Source: Leptolyngbya sp. BL0902
GTDB taxonomy: Bacteria; Cyanobacteriota; Cyanobacteriia; Phormidesmidales; Phormidesmidaceae
DNA: 64,000 nucleotides
Assembly (NCBI RefSeq): GCF_016403105.1
Contig: NZ_CP046155.1
Span: 4,245,235-4,309,234, forward strand
Direction of reading: 5' to 3'
Shown here: positions 26,142 to 34,567 of the stretch, piece after piece
How positions within the stretch are numbered: position 1 is the stretch's first letter
Layout: each line of letters starts with the position of its first letter
Position numbers and translations under genes: made by a program
The notes under the pieces: generated by a model
Told to the model about the DNA's origin: nothing
The model's database searches: none
What the model saw: only the letters and a program-made list of their open reading frames with translations

Positions 26142-26474
26142 ATGCTCATCCCAAATTCAGAAAATGCGATTGTTGATATTCGGAAGCTGCGTGACTACTG
26201 CCTGAATTTGAATCACGATGATGGAAAACATAAAGCTAGACTGTTTATCGCGATGCTTGGTATGACGGCTAATAATGCGGAGGAATTACGCCAGATTCTC
26301 CTTGAGGTTGTTCAAAGGCAGGATGCACAGTTGGGCAGACAAGATAGGTTTGGCCAACGCTACACCCTAGATTTCAACCTTGAATGGCACAATAAAAGCG
26401 CAACTTTACGAAGCGGTTGGATTATTGAGCACGGTTCAACTATTCCGAAACTGACAACCTGTTATCCTCTGTAG
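26142..26474 (+). CDS. DUF6883 domain protein
   Basis: A 110-residue protein. NAIVDIRKLRDYCLNLNHDDGKHKARLF is the typical start of DUF6883, followed by a helix (EELRQILLEVV) and a beta part ending in RSGWIIEHGSTIPKLTTCY. Function unknown. The next gene, with a DUF4926 domain, starts 17 bp downstream. The adjacency of the two small domains is seen repeatedly in cyanobacteria by my recollection and suggests a toxin-antitoxin-like or immunity pair, which is inference. Confidence 0.8.
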   Translation: MLIPNSENAIVDIRKLRDYCLNLNHDDGKHKARLFIAMLGMTANNAEELRQILLEVVQRQDAQLGRQDRFGQRYTLDFNLEWHNKSATLRSGWIIEHGSTIPKLTTCYPL

Positions 26475-26490
26475 TGAGGTGGAGGGCATG

Positions 26491-26736
26491 ATGAACAACC
26501 TAATTCAGTTGCTGGATGTTGTTGCTTTGGTGGTAGATCTTCCTCAGTACAATTTGTGGCGAGGACAGGTTGGCACCGTGGTTGAAGTGCTGGCTAATGG
26601 AGCGGCTTTTGAAGTTGAATTTAGTGACCGAAATGGGCGTACCTACGAGTCCTTAGGATTGCCTCCAGAGCAAATTATGGTCTTACACTTCGAGCCTGTA
26701 CACCCCAGTGATATTGCTGAAATGGTACCTGCCTAA
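26491..26736 (+). CDS. DUF4926 domain protein
   Basis: An 81-residue protein with an SH3-like beta-barrel pattern: LDVVALVVDLPQYNLWRGQVGTVVEVL, then AFEVEFSDRNGRTYESLGLPPEQI, the DUF4926 signature. ATG 26491 is preferred over 26488 because GGAGG at 26481-26485 gives better spacing. It overlaps nothing and follows the DUF6883 gene by 17 bp, so it is probably cotranscribed and its partner. Function unknown. Confidence 0.8.
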   Translation: MNNLIQLLDVVALVVDLPQYNLWRGQVGTVVEVLANGAAFEVEFSDRNGRTYESLGLPPEQIMVLHFEPVHPSDIAEMVPA

Positions 26737-26806
26737 AGCAAGGCCAGGGCTTCAAATGGATTCCCCATGGAAACCGAATGACCGAATTTCTCCCATGGGC
26801 TAAAGA

Positions 26807-27352
26807 TCATGGGATGTCTTGGACATTGCTGGGGGAACGTAGGGCAGGTAGCAGATAGACCAGTCCAGACAGCAGCGTGAGTGCCACCGCCAGCCAAAAG
26901 AGGATCTGGCTGGGCAGCAGGAAGGCCTCCGGCAGGGGCGCAAGGAGAGCTGTAATGGCGGCAATTTGTACCACGGTTTTGGCCTTGCCCCAGAGATTGG
27001 CCCCCGGCACGCCGCCGCTTTGCATCGTTGGGTTCACCCGCCATCCGGCAATGGTGATTTCACGGGCCACAATCAAAAACACCCCCCAGGCGGGCACAAG
27101 GTTCATCTCCACCAGCACCAGCAAGGGGGCCAACACCAGCAGCTTATCCACCAGCGGGTCGAGGAATTTGCCCAGCTCCGTTACCTGGTTTAGCTTGCGG
27201 GCTAGGTAGCCATCCAGCCAGTCTGTCCCCGCCGCCAGCAAAAAAATCCCCGCCGCAATCCACCGTTCGTAGGGGGTGGGATGGGTGAGCAAAATCAAAA
27301 TCAGCGGCACCCCCAACAGGCGCGACACGGTGATCCAGGTGGGCAAGTTCAT
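26807..27352 (-). CDS. pgsA: CDP-diacylglycerol-glycerol-3-phosphate 3-phosphatidyltransferase
   Basis: Integral membrane enzyme making phosphatidylglycerol phosphate, the committed step to phosphatidylglycerol, the only phospholipid of thylakoids. The CDP-alcohol phosphatidyltransferase motif D-G-x2-A-R-x8-G-x3-D-x3-D is complete in DWLDGYLARKLNQVTELGK followed by FLDPLVDKLL. About five to six membrane helices are visible in 181 residues, the normal size. The N-terminus MNLPTWITVSRLLGVPLI fixes the ATG at 27352; the longer open frame to 27553 is not conserved. It is divergent from hypE. Confidence 0.95.
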   Translation of the reverse strand: MNLPTWITVSRLLGVPLILILLTHPTPYERWIAAGIFLLAAGTDWLDGYLARKLNQVTELGKFLDPLVDKLLVLAPLLVLVEMNLVPAWGVFLIVAREITIAGWRVNPTMQSGGVPGANLWGKAKTVVQIAAITALLAPLPEAFLLPSQILFWLAVALTLLSGLVYLLPALRSPSNVQDIP

Positions 27353-27534
27353 AGGCCAGGGGAAAACACAGGTAGGAGCATTATCGCCCATGGCGCGGGG
27401 CCTACAGCGGCGCGACCCGGCAGAGACCTGGGGTAGGGAAACGCTGCGGGAAAATCTTAAGAAAGGCCCAGGAATTGGCCCCTGGCGGGAAACGCCTTGC
27501 CATGCTAAACCTACAGCGTGCGTAGTGAGATGGT

Positions 27535-28563
27535 ATGGGTTTGGCAAAAACACGGCGGGAGACCTGCATTACCCTGGCCCACGGCAGCGGCGGCAAGGCC
27601 ATGGCCGATTTGGTGGCGGAGGTATTTGTGCATCGGTTTGATAATGCCCTGCTGGCCCCGCTGAACGATCAGGCGGTGATGGATTGGGCGGGGGGACGGC
27701 TGGCCCTAACGACGGATTCCTACGTGGTGGATCCGCTCTTTTTTCCCGGCAGCGACATTGGGGCCTTGGCGGTGAACGGCACCGTCAACGACCTGGCGGT
27801 GGGAGGAGCCACGCCGCTCTACCTCACCTGCGGCTTCATTTTGGAGGAAGGATTGCCCATGGATACCCTGCGGCGGGTGGTGGAGAGCATGGCCCAGGCA
27901 GCGGCGGCGGCGGGGGTGCAGATCGTCACCGGAGACACCAAAGTAGTGCCCAGGGGTAGCGCCGACAAGCTGTTCATCAACACCGCTGGGGTGGGCCGAG
28001 TCCCAGAGGGCATTGCTCCCTCGGCGGATCGGCTGCGACCGGGGGATGTGGTGCTGGTGAACGGATTTTTGGGCGACCACGGCGCGGCGATTACCGTGGC
28101 GCGGGCAGACTTGGCCCTAGAAAGCCCCATCGAAAGCGACTGCCAACCCCTGAATGGCCTGGTTTCAGAAATTCTGAAGGTGTGCCCCCAGGTGCGGGCC
28201 ATGCGCGATGCCACTCGCGGCGGCTTGGCCACGGTGATGAACGAATTTGCCCTCAGTTCCCAGGTGGGCATCCGTTTACAGGAAAACGCTCTCCCCGTGC
28301 GCCCCGCCGTTCAGGGACTTTGCGAACTGTTGGGCCTCGACCCGCTGTATCTGGCCAACGAAGGCAAACTCGTCGTCGTGGTGCCGCCGGATCAGGCCGA
28401 AGCTGTCCTCGCCGCCATGTGCGCCCACCCCGCCGGAACCGACAGCCACATCATCGGTGAAGTGGTGGCCGACCCCGTGGGGTTTGTGCTGCTCAAAACC
28501 GCCTTCGGCAGCGACCGCATCCTTGACCGCTTGGTGGGTGATCAGCTTCCCCGCATTTGCTAA
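27535..28563 (+). CDS. hypE: Hydrogenase maturation factor HypE
   Basis: A 342-residue enzyme that, with HypF, dehydrates carbamoyl-HypE to the thiocyanate that supplies CN ligands of [NiFe] hydrogenase. The purM-like ATP-binding core is visible (ITLAHGSGGKAMADL, TTDSYVVDPLFFPGSDIG, NGTVNDLAVGGA, TGDTKVVPRG, RDATRGGLATVMNEFA). The last four residues are PRIC, whose cysteine is the acceptor of the carbamoyl group. No other hyp or hydrogenase genes lie in the window, as is common for scattered cyanobacterial hyp genes. The ATG at 27535 precedes the family start by about 11 residues. Confidence 0.96.
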   Translation: MGLAKTRRETCITLAHGSGGKAMADLVAEVFVHRFDNALLAPLNDQAVMDWAGGRLALTTDSYVVDPLFFPGSDIGALAVNGTVNDLAVGGATPLYLTCGFILEEGLPMDTLRRVVESMAQAAAAAGVQIVTGDTKVVPRGSADKLFINTAGVGRVPEGIAPSADRLRPGDVVLVNGFLGDHGAAITVARADLALESPIESDCQPLNGLVSEILKVCPQVRAMRDATRGGLATVMNEFALSSQVGIRLQENALPVRPAVQGLCELLGLDPLYLANEGKLVVVVPPDQAEAVLAAMCAHPAGTDSHIIGEVVADPVGFVLLKTAFGSDRILDRLVGDQLPRIC

Positions 28564-28669
28564 ACCTCGGCCCTATCGGCTCAAGACAGCGGCTCAATGC
28601 AACGACCCAACGCAGCGACCTAACGCAGCGGGAAAGCACCTTCGTCGGCAGAGGATGGGATGGATTGGA

Positions 28670-29659
28670 TTACACGTCCAACTCGATCCAAACCTGCTGG
28701 AGCAGCGGCTGAACACCCATCCCGCTGACGGCGGAAATGCAGTGAATAGAGTGGCCTAGCTCCGCTTCAAACTGTTGAACCAGGGCGTCGAGGGTGGCTT
28801 CGTCGAGGGCGTCGATTTTGTTGAGGGCTACAATCTGGGGCCGCTCCTCTAGGCCATGGCCGTAGGCGATGAGTTCTTGCTGAATAGTGTGGTAGTGGTC
28901 GAGGGGCTGTTCGGCGGTGGCATCTACCAGGTGCAGCAGCAGGCGGGTGCGCTCGATGTGGCGCAAAAACTCATGGCCGAGGCCCAGCCCTTGGTGGGCT
29001 CCTTCAATCAGTCCTGGAATGTCGGCAAAAACGGTGCCATCGCCCGTGGGCCGTCGCACCACGCCCAGGTTAGGGATGAGGGTGGTGAAGGGATAGTCGG
29101 CAATTTTGGGCCGTGCCGCCGAGAGGGTGGCAATCAGGGTGGATTTTCCGGCATTGGGCAGGCCAATAATGCCCACCTCCGCCAGTAGCTTGAGTTCTAG
29201 CCGCAGCCGCCGTTCTTCGCCAGGAAGGCCGGGGAGGGCGTGTTCGGGGGCGCGTTGGCGGTTGCTGAGAAAGTGGCGGTTGCCGAGGCCACCTTTGCCA
29301 CCCTGGGCCACACAGAGGATTTGGCCAGGATCCACCAAGTCTCCCAAGATTTCTTCAGTGTCGGCGTCGTAGATCATGGTGCCGCAGGGCACCTCCAGCA
29401 CCAGATCGTGGCCACAGGCTCCGGTCATGTTTTTTGGCCCACCCCGCTGGCCGTCTTCGGCCTTGAACTGGTGGGCGTAGCGAAAGTCCAGCAGGGTTTG
29501 CAACTGTTCTGTGGCCCGCAGGATAATCGACCCTCCGTGGCCCCCATTCCCCCCCGATGGCCCCCCAGCGGGGACGTACTTCTCGCGACGGAAGGCCACA
29601 ATGCCATCACCCCCTTTTCCGGCGATGACATCTACCTCGGCTTGATCAATGAATTGCAT
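28670..29659 (-). CDS. obgE: GTPase ObgE/CgtA
   Basis: Ribosome-associated GTPase for late 50S assembly and stress control. The 329-residue protein has the glycine-rich Obg fold ([34 protein letters not shown], residues 1-158), then the G domain with P-loop [11 protein letters not shown], switch [14 protein letters not shown]3 [12 protein letters not shown], and NKID. The C-terminal extension domain of some Obg proteins is absent; the protein ends soon after the G domain. ATG 29659 gives MQFIDQAEV, the canonical start; 29 more open codons upstream are not conserved. A DUF4168 gene lies upstream on the same strand. Confidence 0.97.
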   Translation of the reverse strand: MQFIDQAEVDVIAGKGGDGIVAFRREKYVPAGGPSGGNGGHGGSIILRATEQLQTLLDFRYAHQFKAEDGQRGGPKNMTGACGHDLVLEVPCGTMIYDADTEEILGDLVDPGQILCVAQGGKGGLGNRHFLSNRQRAPEHALPGLPGEERRLRLELKLLAEVGIIGLPNAGKSTLIATLSAARPKIADYPFTTLIPNLGVVRRPTGDGTVFADIPGLIEGAHQGLGLGHEFLRHIERTRLLLHLVDATAEQPLDHYHTIQQELIAYGHGLEERPQIVALNKIDALDEATLDALVQQFEAELGHSIHCISAVSGMGVQPLLQQVWIELDV

Positions 29660-29842
29660 GGAGTCAGGGGGATAAATTAAGGAAGGACGGGTCTGAATCG
29701 AAGGAAGGCCGAGGAACGGTCTAAGGTCATGGAGAACCTGGGCCATGCCGCCATCATAGCCGCTGGCGGGGGGAGGATCGCCGTCCGGGAAAGACGGTTG
29801 CCTAGGCGGGGTTCTAAGCGGTAGCCCCAGGCACGGGATGCC

Positions 29843-30361
29843 CTAGTTCTGCTGCTGAAGCTGCATTAAGGCCGCTCGAATTTGTTCGGCTAGGGTGTCG
29901 TCTTGGGGGTAGGCGGCGGTAATGGCATCAAAGCGCTCGTTGCGGAGGCCATTAGACTGAACGATGCGACTGGCTTGGTTGCAGTAGTTCACCACAATGG
30001 CACGAACATTGTTGCGAATGCCCCGAGGGAGTTGGCTGAGGCTGTTGGTGGTTGTACAGCGCAAACTAATGCTGTTGATGTCCACGTTGGTTCCGGTCAG
30101 GAGGGCACGAATTTCGTTGAAGGCATTGGTGCGAGGGCCTTCCATCGCCAAGACCGAGCGGGCATAGCCCATAATTTCCTCCTGGGAAACATTTAGCCCC
30201 TGGGCTAGGGCTGGCGCACCCCAATGCACCTGGCCCCCAGGGCTGGCGAAGGAGAGGGGCCAACCTTGGCTCAGCAGCGTGGCGCTGGCCAAACAACCCG
30301 CTACCAGCAGGGAGCGGCTCCAGGGTCGGACGGCGGCAATCATAACGGAGAATGTGCTCAT
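29843..30361 (-). CDS. Secreted DUF4168-like protein
   Basis: A 172-residue exported protein. The N-terminal 50 residues hold a signal peptide (hydrophobic SLLVAGCLASATLL; the cut may follow PALA about residue 52). The mature part (SQEEIMGYARSVLAMEGPRTNAFNEI, then NYCNQASRIVQSNGLRNERFDAIT...) is helical and agrees with DUF4168, which is common in cyanobacterial periplasmic proteins of unknown role. Two cysteines (LRCTTTN and NYCNQ) may form a disulfide. ATG 30361 is used; an alternative start is Met at residue 7. Confidence 0.75.
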   Translation of the reverse strand: MSTFSVMIAAVRPWSRSLLVAGCLASATLLSQGWPLSFASPGGQVHWGAPALAQGLNVSQEEIMGYARSVLAMEGPRTNAFNEIRALLTGTNVDINSISLRCTTTNSLSQLPRGIRNNVRAIVVNYCNQASRIVQSNGLRNERFDAITAAYPQDDTLAEQIRAALMQLQQQN

Positions 30362-30518
30362 AACGATATCTAGAACTCGGATATCTCAACCGATGACATG
30401 GAACAGGGACGCGGAAACATCGAACGCTCAACCCGAAGCGGGCAACAGACCCCCATCGCATTGATCTGGTTGCCTTGAATGACCCGATGGTGATTATGTT
30501 CCCTTGGTGTCACCTTGG

Positions 30519-31514
30519 CTAACGGGAGCTAACCGGGCGAAACATACAGCATAGTTCAATCACTTTGGTGTGGAGGGTGGCCTGCTCCTCCCGACCTAGC
30601 TTTAAGTCAGATTCTAATTCTAGTAGCAAAGGCAAACTCCGTTGCAACGGGGCTAGGGTAATACCCCGGATCTCCTGGCGTAAAAAATAGATCCGCTTGG
30701 GGTTGGCAATTTCCGCAGCGGCGGCAATCTCAGCCTCGCTGGTAATGCGTTCGGTTTCCATCACCTTTAGCCACAGCCACAGCCGAAACTGACTGACCAG
30801 GGTTGCGACAATCCGCAGGGCAGGTTCGTTACGGTTCAGCAAATCAGCCACCAACCCCAGCGCCGTTGAGGTGTCGCCCTGCTTGATGGCGCTGGCCAAT
30901 TTCAGGCTGTTTTGGGTGGAGACCGTCACCAGGGCGGCGGCGGCCTCCGGGGGGATGGGCCGCTGGGGATCGTTCCAAAACAGGGCGAGTTTTTCCAGTT
31001 CAATGTGCAGTTGGCGGGTGTCGTTGCCCACGGCCTCCGCCAGCAAGTCAACGGTTTTAGGCGCTAAATTCAGAGAACGCGCCCTAGCAATAGTTTCCAC
31101 TTGCTGATGAATTAACTCGGTCTTCCAGGGGGGAATGGTGGCAAATTCTCGGAACTCCCCATGCTTTTTAAAGAGTTTGTAAAATTTAGATCGTCCGTCG
31201 GGCTTACTGGTGCTGGTTAGCAGTAGCACCGACTCGCTGGGTAGGGTTGGCAAGGTGCGTTCAAACTCGGCCAAGACCTCCTCCGCACAGCGCTGCCCCA
31301 GGGTGGTTTCTTGCAGCCACACCAGCCGTTTTCCCATGCCAAAGGGGGGCGTCATCGCCTGGTTGAGCGCCTGGATGGGGCCATTGGCCGCCGAGGGCGG
31401 AAACACCTCGTAGTTAAAGCTGGCCCAGGCTTCGTCTAGGGTTTGCTGACGCAGGGTGTGGACGGCGGCTTGCAGTTGAAAATCATCGTCGCCCCAGAAG
31501 AAATAGGCTGGCAT
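30519..31514 (-). CDS. holA: DNA polymerase III subunit delta HolA
   Basis: A 331-residue clamp-loader subunit that opens the sliding clamp. It has the delta pattern: PAYFFWGDDDFQLQAAVHTLR at the start, LVWLQETTLGQ, TLPSESVLLLTSTSKPDGRSKFYKLFKK, and NDTRQLHIELEKLALFW in the collar region. The N-terminal AAA-like Walker A is degenerate, as expected of delta. The start codon at 31514 is preceded by ACTCCCG heptads (31519-31590) instead of a Shine-Dalgarno. Followed by a DUF4168 gene on the same strand. Confidence 0.94.
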   Translation of the reverse strand: MPAYFFWGDDDFQLQAAVHTLRQQTLDEAWASFNYEVFPPSAANGPIQALNQAMTPPFGMGKRLVWLQETTLGQRCAEEVLAEFERTLPTLPSESVLLLTSTSKPDGRSKFYKLFKKHGEFREFATIPPWKTELIHQQVETIARARSLNLAPKTVDLLAEAVGNDTRQLHIELEKLALFWNDPQRPIPPEAAAALVTVSTQNSLKLASAIKQGDTSTALGLVADLLNRNEPALRIVATLVSQFRLWLWLKVMETERITSEAEIAAAAEIANPKRIYFLRQEIRGITLAPLQRSLPLLLELESDLKLGREEQATLHTKVIELCCMFRPVSSR

Positions 31515-31518
31515 AGGG

Positions 31519-31590
31519 GAATGGGAGTTAGGGGTTGGGGAATCGGGAGTCGGAAATCGGGAGTCGGGAGTCGGGAGTCGGGAGTTGGGG
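31519..31590 (-). repeat. ACTCCCG heptad repeats upstream of holA
   Basis: On the holA coding strand the 70 bases before the ATG are ACTCCCG heptamers, four perfect in tandem at about 31561-31589 followed by degenerate copies (ATTTCCG, ACTCCCG, ATTCCCC, ACTCCC) to five bases before the start. Same unit and orientation as at 19843 and 44119. Confidence 0.82.
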
Positions 31591-31725
31591 GCTGGAAGGG
31601 GGAAGGGCGGTTAGAAGTTGGGGATTATGGGATGATGGGGGACGGTTTTGGAGGGTTGGCGTGTGAAAGGGATGGTGCGGCGAAGTCTGGGGAACGCATC
31701 AAGGCGACGGGTGGGCTAGGGCACG

Positions 31726-32403
31726 ATGGCGAAATTGTGGCAGAGCCCTATTTTAGAAGAAAGTTTTGGCCTGATTGACGCGGAATTTGGCCCCCATTCG
31801 CTCACTGCTGAGGAATATGCCGTGGTGCGGCGCATCATTCACAGCACGGCAGACTTTGAGTTCAAAGACTTGGTACGGTTTGAGGAGGGGGCCATTGCGG
31901 CGGGTATGACGGCCCTCGCCCAGGGTGCGCCGATTGTGGTGGATGTGACCATGGTGCGGCAGGGCGTGGTGGGCCTGGTGGAGCGCACGTTTAAGAACCC
32001 GCTATGGACGGCAGTGAGTGAGGGCGATCCGCCAGAACCAGGCCGCACCCGCACGGAAACGGGGCTGTTGCGCTGTTTGGACAAGATAGCTGGCCAACGT
32101 TCTGGCCTAACCTCTGGCCCAGGCTCTGGCCTAACCTTTGGCCCAACCCCTGGGGCGGTGGTGGTGATTGGCAATGCCCCCACGGCGCTGATGGCTCTAT
32201 GTGAGGAAATGGAGGCCGGACGGGTGCGGCCTGCGCTGGTGATTGGTGCCCCGGTGGGGTTTGTGGCGGTGGAGGACTCGAAGCGGCGGTTGGCCCAAGT
32301 GGCGGTGCCGCACATTCGGGTGGAGGGGCGCAAGGGGGGCTCTCCGGTGGCGGCGGCGATTCTGAATGCCCTGCTGGTGCTGGCCTGGGAGCAACAGCCA
32401 TGA
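31726..32403 (+). CDS. cobH: Precorrin-8X methylmutase CobH/CbiC
   Basis: Cobalamin pathway enzyme moving the methyl from C-11 to C-12 of precorrin-8X. Catalytic His is in IIHSTADFEFKD (H39). Also visible are APIVVDVTMVRQGV, APTALMALCEEMEAGR, ALVIGAPVGFVAVEDSKR and GRKGGSPVAAAILNALL. At residues about 121-143 the loop contains a 24-bp tandem duplication (32101-32124 and 32125-32148) encoding SGLTSGP-like repeats in a normally short loop. Its stop overlaps the ATG of cobL by 4 bp, so the two are translationally coupled. Confidence 0.94.
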   Translation: MAKLWQSPILEESFGLIDAEFGPHSLTAEEYAVVRRIIHSTADFEFKDLVRFEEGAIAAGMTALAQGAPIVVDVTMVRQGVVGLVERTFKNPLWTAVSEGDPPEPGRTRTETGLLRCLDKIAGQRSGLTSGPGSGLTFGPTPGAVVVIGNAPTALMALCEEMEAGRVRPALVIGAPVGFVAVEDSKRRLAQVAVPHIRVEGRKGGSPVAAAILNALLVLAWEQQP

Positions 32404-33770
32404 CGCCCATCCAGGTCATCGGCGTGGGGCTCGATGGGGCGGCGGGTCTGGCCCCCACCCTGCGGGCGTTGATTGATCGGGCCACGGTGCTGGTGGGCAG
32501 TGAGCGCCAGCTCAGCTATTTCCCAAACGCGGCGGCGGAAACTTGGCCCCTAGGGAATCTCCAGACCACCTTGGAGCGGCTGCGGCAGTGGTTGGCGGAT
32601 CACGGTCAGGAGGAGGGCTGTGGTCACGCAAAGGATTGCCATCAGGTCAAGCATCCTGGCCAGGAAGAGGGCTACGGTCAAGGCAAAGATCACGGTTCCG
32701 ATAAAAACATTCAGGGGGCTGGCGAACTGGCGGTGGTGCTGGCGTCGGGCGATCCGCTCTTTTTTGGGCTAGGGCGGTTGCTGTTGGAAACCCTGCCCGC
32801 TGAGAGCCTCACCTTTCACCCCCACCCTAGTTCTGTGCAGTTGGCCTTTAGCTGCCTCAAGCTGCCGTGGCAGGGGGCCACGGTCATCAGCGCCCACGGT
32901 CGGTCGATGGAGGAACTGGGGGCATCGCTGCGGCGGGGGGATGATCTGATTGCCGTACTGACTGACCCCACCCACAGCCCAGCGGCCATCGGTCGGTTGA
33001 TTTTGGACTTGGGTCTGCCCCAAAGCTATACCCTCTGGGTGTGCGAAAACCTGGGTGGAGAAGGGGAATCAGTACAGACCCTCACCCCGGAAACGGTGCT
33101 GGACAAATCCTTTGCGGCGCTGAATGTGGTTATTTTGCAGCGGCAAATTCCACCCGCCCCAGATGCCGCCGCCCTGCCCCTGTTGGGCCTGCCCGATAGC
33201 GCCTTCGCCACCTTTGCCGACCGCCCCGGCCTCATGACCAAGCGGGATATCCGCATTCACATTCTGGCGGATTTGGCCCTGCAACCGGGGCAAACGGTGT
33301 GGGATATCGGGGCCGGAACGGGGTCGGTCAGCGTGGAAATCAATCGCCTGTGTCCTACCAGCCCCATCTACGCCATCGAGAAAACCCTGGCCGGATATCG
33401 CCTAATTCAGCAAAACCAGCAGCGCCTCGGCAATGGCAACCTGCATCCCATCCACGGCAGCGCCCCAGCGGTGTTAGCCGATTTACCCGACCCCGACCGC
33501 ATCTTCATCGGCGGCAGCGGTGGCCATTTGCCGGATATTCTGGACACCTGCGCCCAACGGCTCCGACCCCAAGGACGCATCGTTTTGGCCGTGGCCACCC
33601 TCGAACACCTCAGTACCGTACTTGGTTGGGCCAAGGATCGACATCCCGATTGGTCAGCGAACCTGCGCCAAATCCAGGTGCAGCACTCTGTGCAGGTTGG
33701 CCCGCTCACCCGCTGGCAACCCCTTACGCCCATTACCCTGATCACCCTACAACTCTGTAGCGTGACGTAG
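32400..33770 (+). CDS. cobL: Precorrin-6Y C5,15-methyltransferase CobL (CbiE/CbiT fusion)
   Basis: Cobalamin enzyme that methylates C-5 and C-15 and decarboxylates. The N-terminal CbiE part (residues 1 to about 225) starts with VIGVGLDGAAGLAP and has ASGDPLFFGLGR; the C-terminal CbiT part has the SAM motif WDIGAGTGSVSVEI and FIGGSGGHLPDIL. Residues about 68-108 contain an unusual Gln/Glu/Gly/His/Cys-rich insert in the CbiE domain, made of two unequal copies (HGQEEGCGHAKDCH and GQEEGYGQGKDHG). It could bind metal, but it may equally be a slippage product. Coupled to cobH by a 4-bp overlap. Confidence 0.94.
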   Translation: MTPIQVIGVGLDGAAGLAPTLRALIDRATVLVGSERQLSYFPNAAAETWPLGNLQTTLERLRQWLADHGQEEGCGHAKDCHQVKHPGQEEGYGQGKDHGSDKNIQGAGELAVVLASGDPLFFGLGRLLLETLPAESLTFHPHPSSVQLAFSCLKLPWQGATVISAHGRSMEELGASLRRGDDLIAVLTDPTHSPAAIGRLILDLGLPQSYTLWVCENLGGEGESVQTLTPETVLDKSFAALNVVILQRQIPPAPDAAALPLLGLPDSAFATFADRPGLMTKRDIRIHILADLALQPGQTVWDIGAGTGSVSVEINRLCPTSPIYAIEKTLAGYRLIQQNQQRLGNGNLHPIHGSAPAVLADLPDPDRIFIGGSGGHLPDILDTCAQRLRPQGRIVLAVATLEHLSTVLGWAKDRHPDWSANLRQIQVQHSVQVGPLTRWQPLTPITLITLQLCSVT

Positions 33771-33907
33771 CCGCCCGGGTTTTAGGTGGGTTGAGAGTCA
33801 TCCTTCGGCCCTGGGAGATGGTCGAGAGAATTGAAGCGTGAATTTTCCGGACAGAAGATCCCTGCCGTCGTGAATACATAGAGATAACATGAGTCCTGCA
33901 TGGTGCT

Positions 33908-34567
33908 ATGACCAATCCCCAACCGCCTCAGTCGAATCTAACCACGGCATCGGAATATGCGCTGATTCTGGGCAGTGGGGCAGCGGCGGTGGCATCGGTG
34001 GCAACTCAGCAGGTGGCTGCGGCCTCTTTGCCCCCCCTCGCCGCCCTCGTAGCACTAGGGCTAATCAACCGCTATCGGCTCGATCAGCAACTGCAACAGA
34101 GTCAGTCGGCAGGGCAACCCCTCGATACCGACACCACCCAGGGGCGGTCGTTGTCGTCGGTGCCGCCTCGGATGGTAGCAAATCTGCGCCCGGAACATCT
34201 GGCGCATCGGCCTCAGATCCTAGAGCCGCCGATTTCTTCGGTTTCCTTTTCCTTTTCTCCACCCCAGCACTCGATTGCGGGGCCACTGGCCGCCAAACGA
34301 CAAGCCCAAGCCAATCTAGACGCTCGGATGTCGGCGAATTTACGACAGGTGGGCGATGAACTGAGGCAGCACCGCCAAGCGAAGGGATGGTCTGTGGAGG
34401 AGGTCTACACCAGAACCTTCATCCAACCCTATATCGTGAACGCCATTGAAGCGGGGAATGTGCGCCAGTTGCCTGAGCCCTTTTACATTCGCGCCTTTTT
34501 GCAAAAATACGCGACGGCCCTAGGGCTAGACGGGGTTGCTGTCGCCAAGCGATTTGCGGACGCTTAG
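33908..34567 (+). CDS. HTH (RodZ-N-terminal-like, HTH_25) protein
   Basis: A 219-residue protein. Residues about 15-60 are hydrophobic and Ala-rich (AAAVASVATQQVAAASLPPLAALVALGLI) and may form one or two membrane helices. The C-terminal 90 residues are a helix-turn-helix domain of the RodZ type: VGDELRQHRQAKGWSVEEVYTRTFIQ, NAIEAGNVRQLPEPFYIRAFLQKYATALG. In RodZ the HTH is N-terminal and the helix follows; here the order is reversed, so this is not an ordinary RodZ. It converges with the protease gene and overlaps its stop by 4 bp. Confidence 0.8.
   Translation: MTNPQPPQSNLTTASEYALILGSGAAAVASVATQQVAAASLPPLAALVALGLINRYRLDQQLQQSQSAGQPLDTDTTQGRSLSSVPPRMVANLRPEHLAHRPQILEPPISSVSFSFSPPQHSIAGPLAAKRQAQANLDARMSANLRQVGDELRQHRQAKGWSVEEVYTRTFIQPYIVNAIEAGNVRQLPEPFYIRAFLQKYATALGLDGVAVAKRFADA

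Noticed and set aside
31591..31725. Possible cobalamin riboswitch before cobH
   Set aside because: No B12-box motif could be recognised, and the region is partly heptad-derived.
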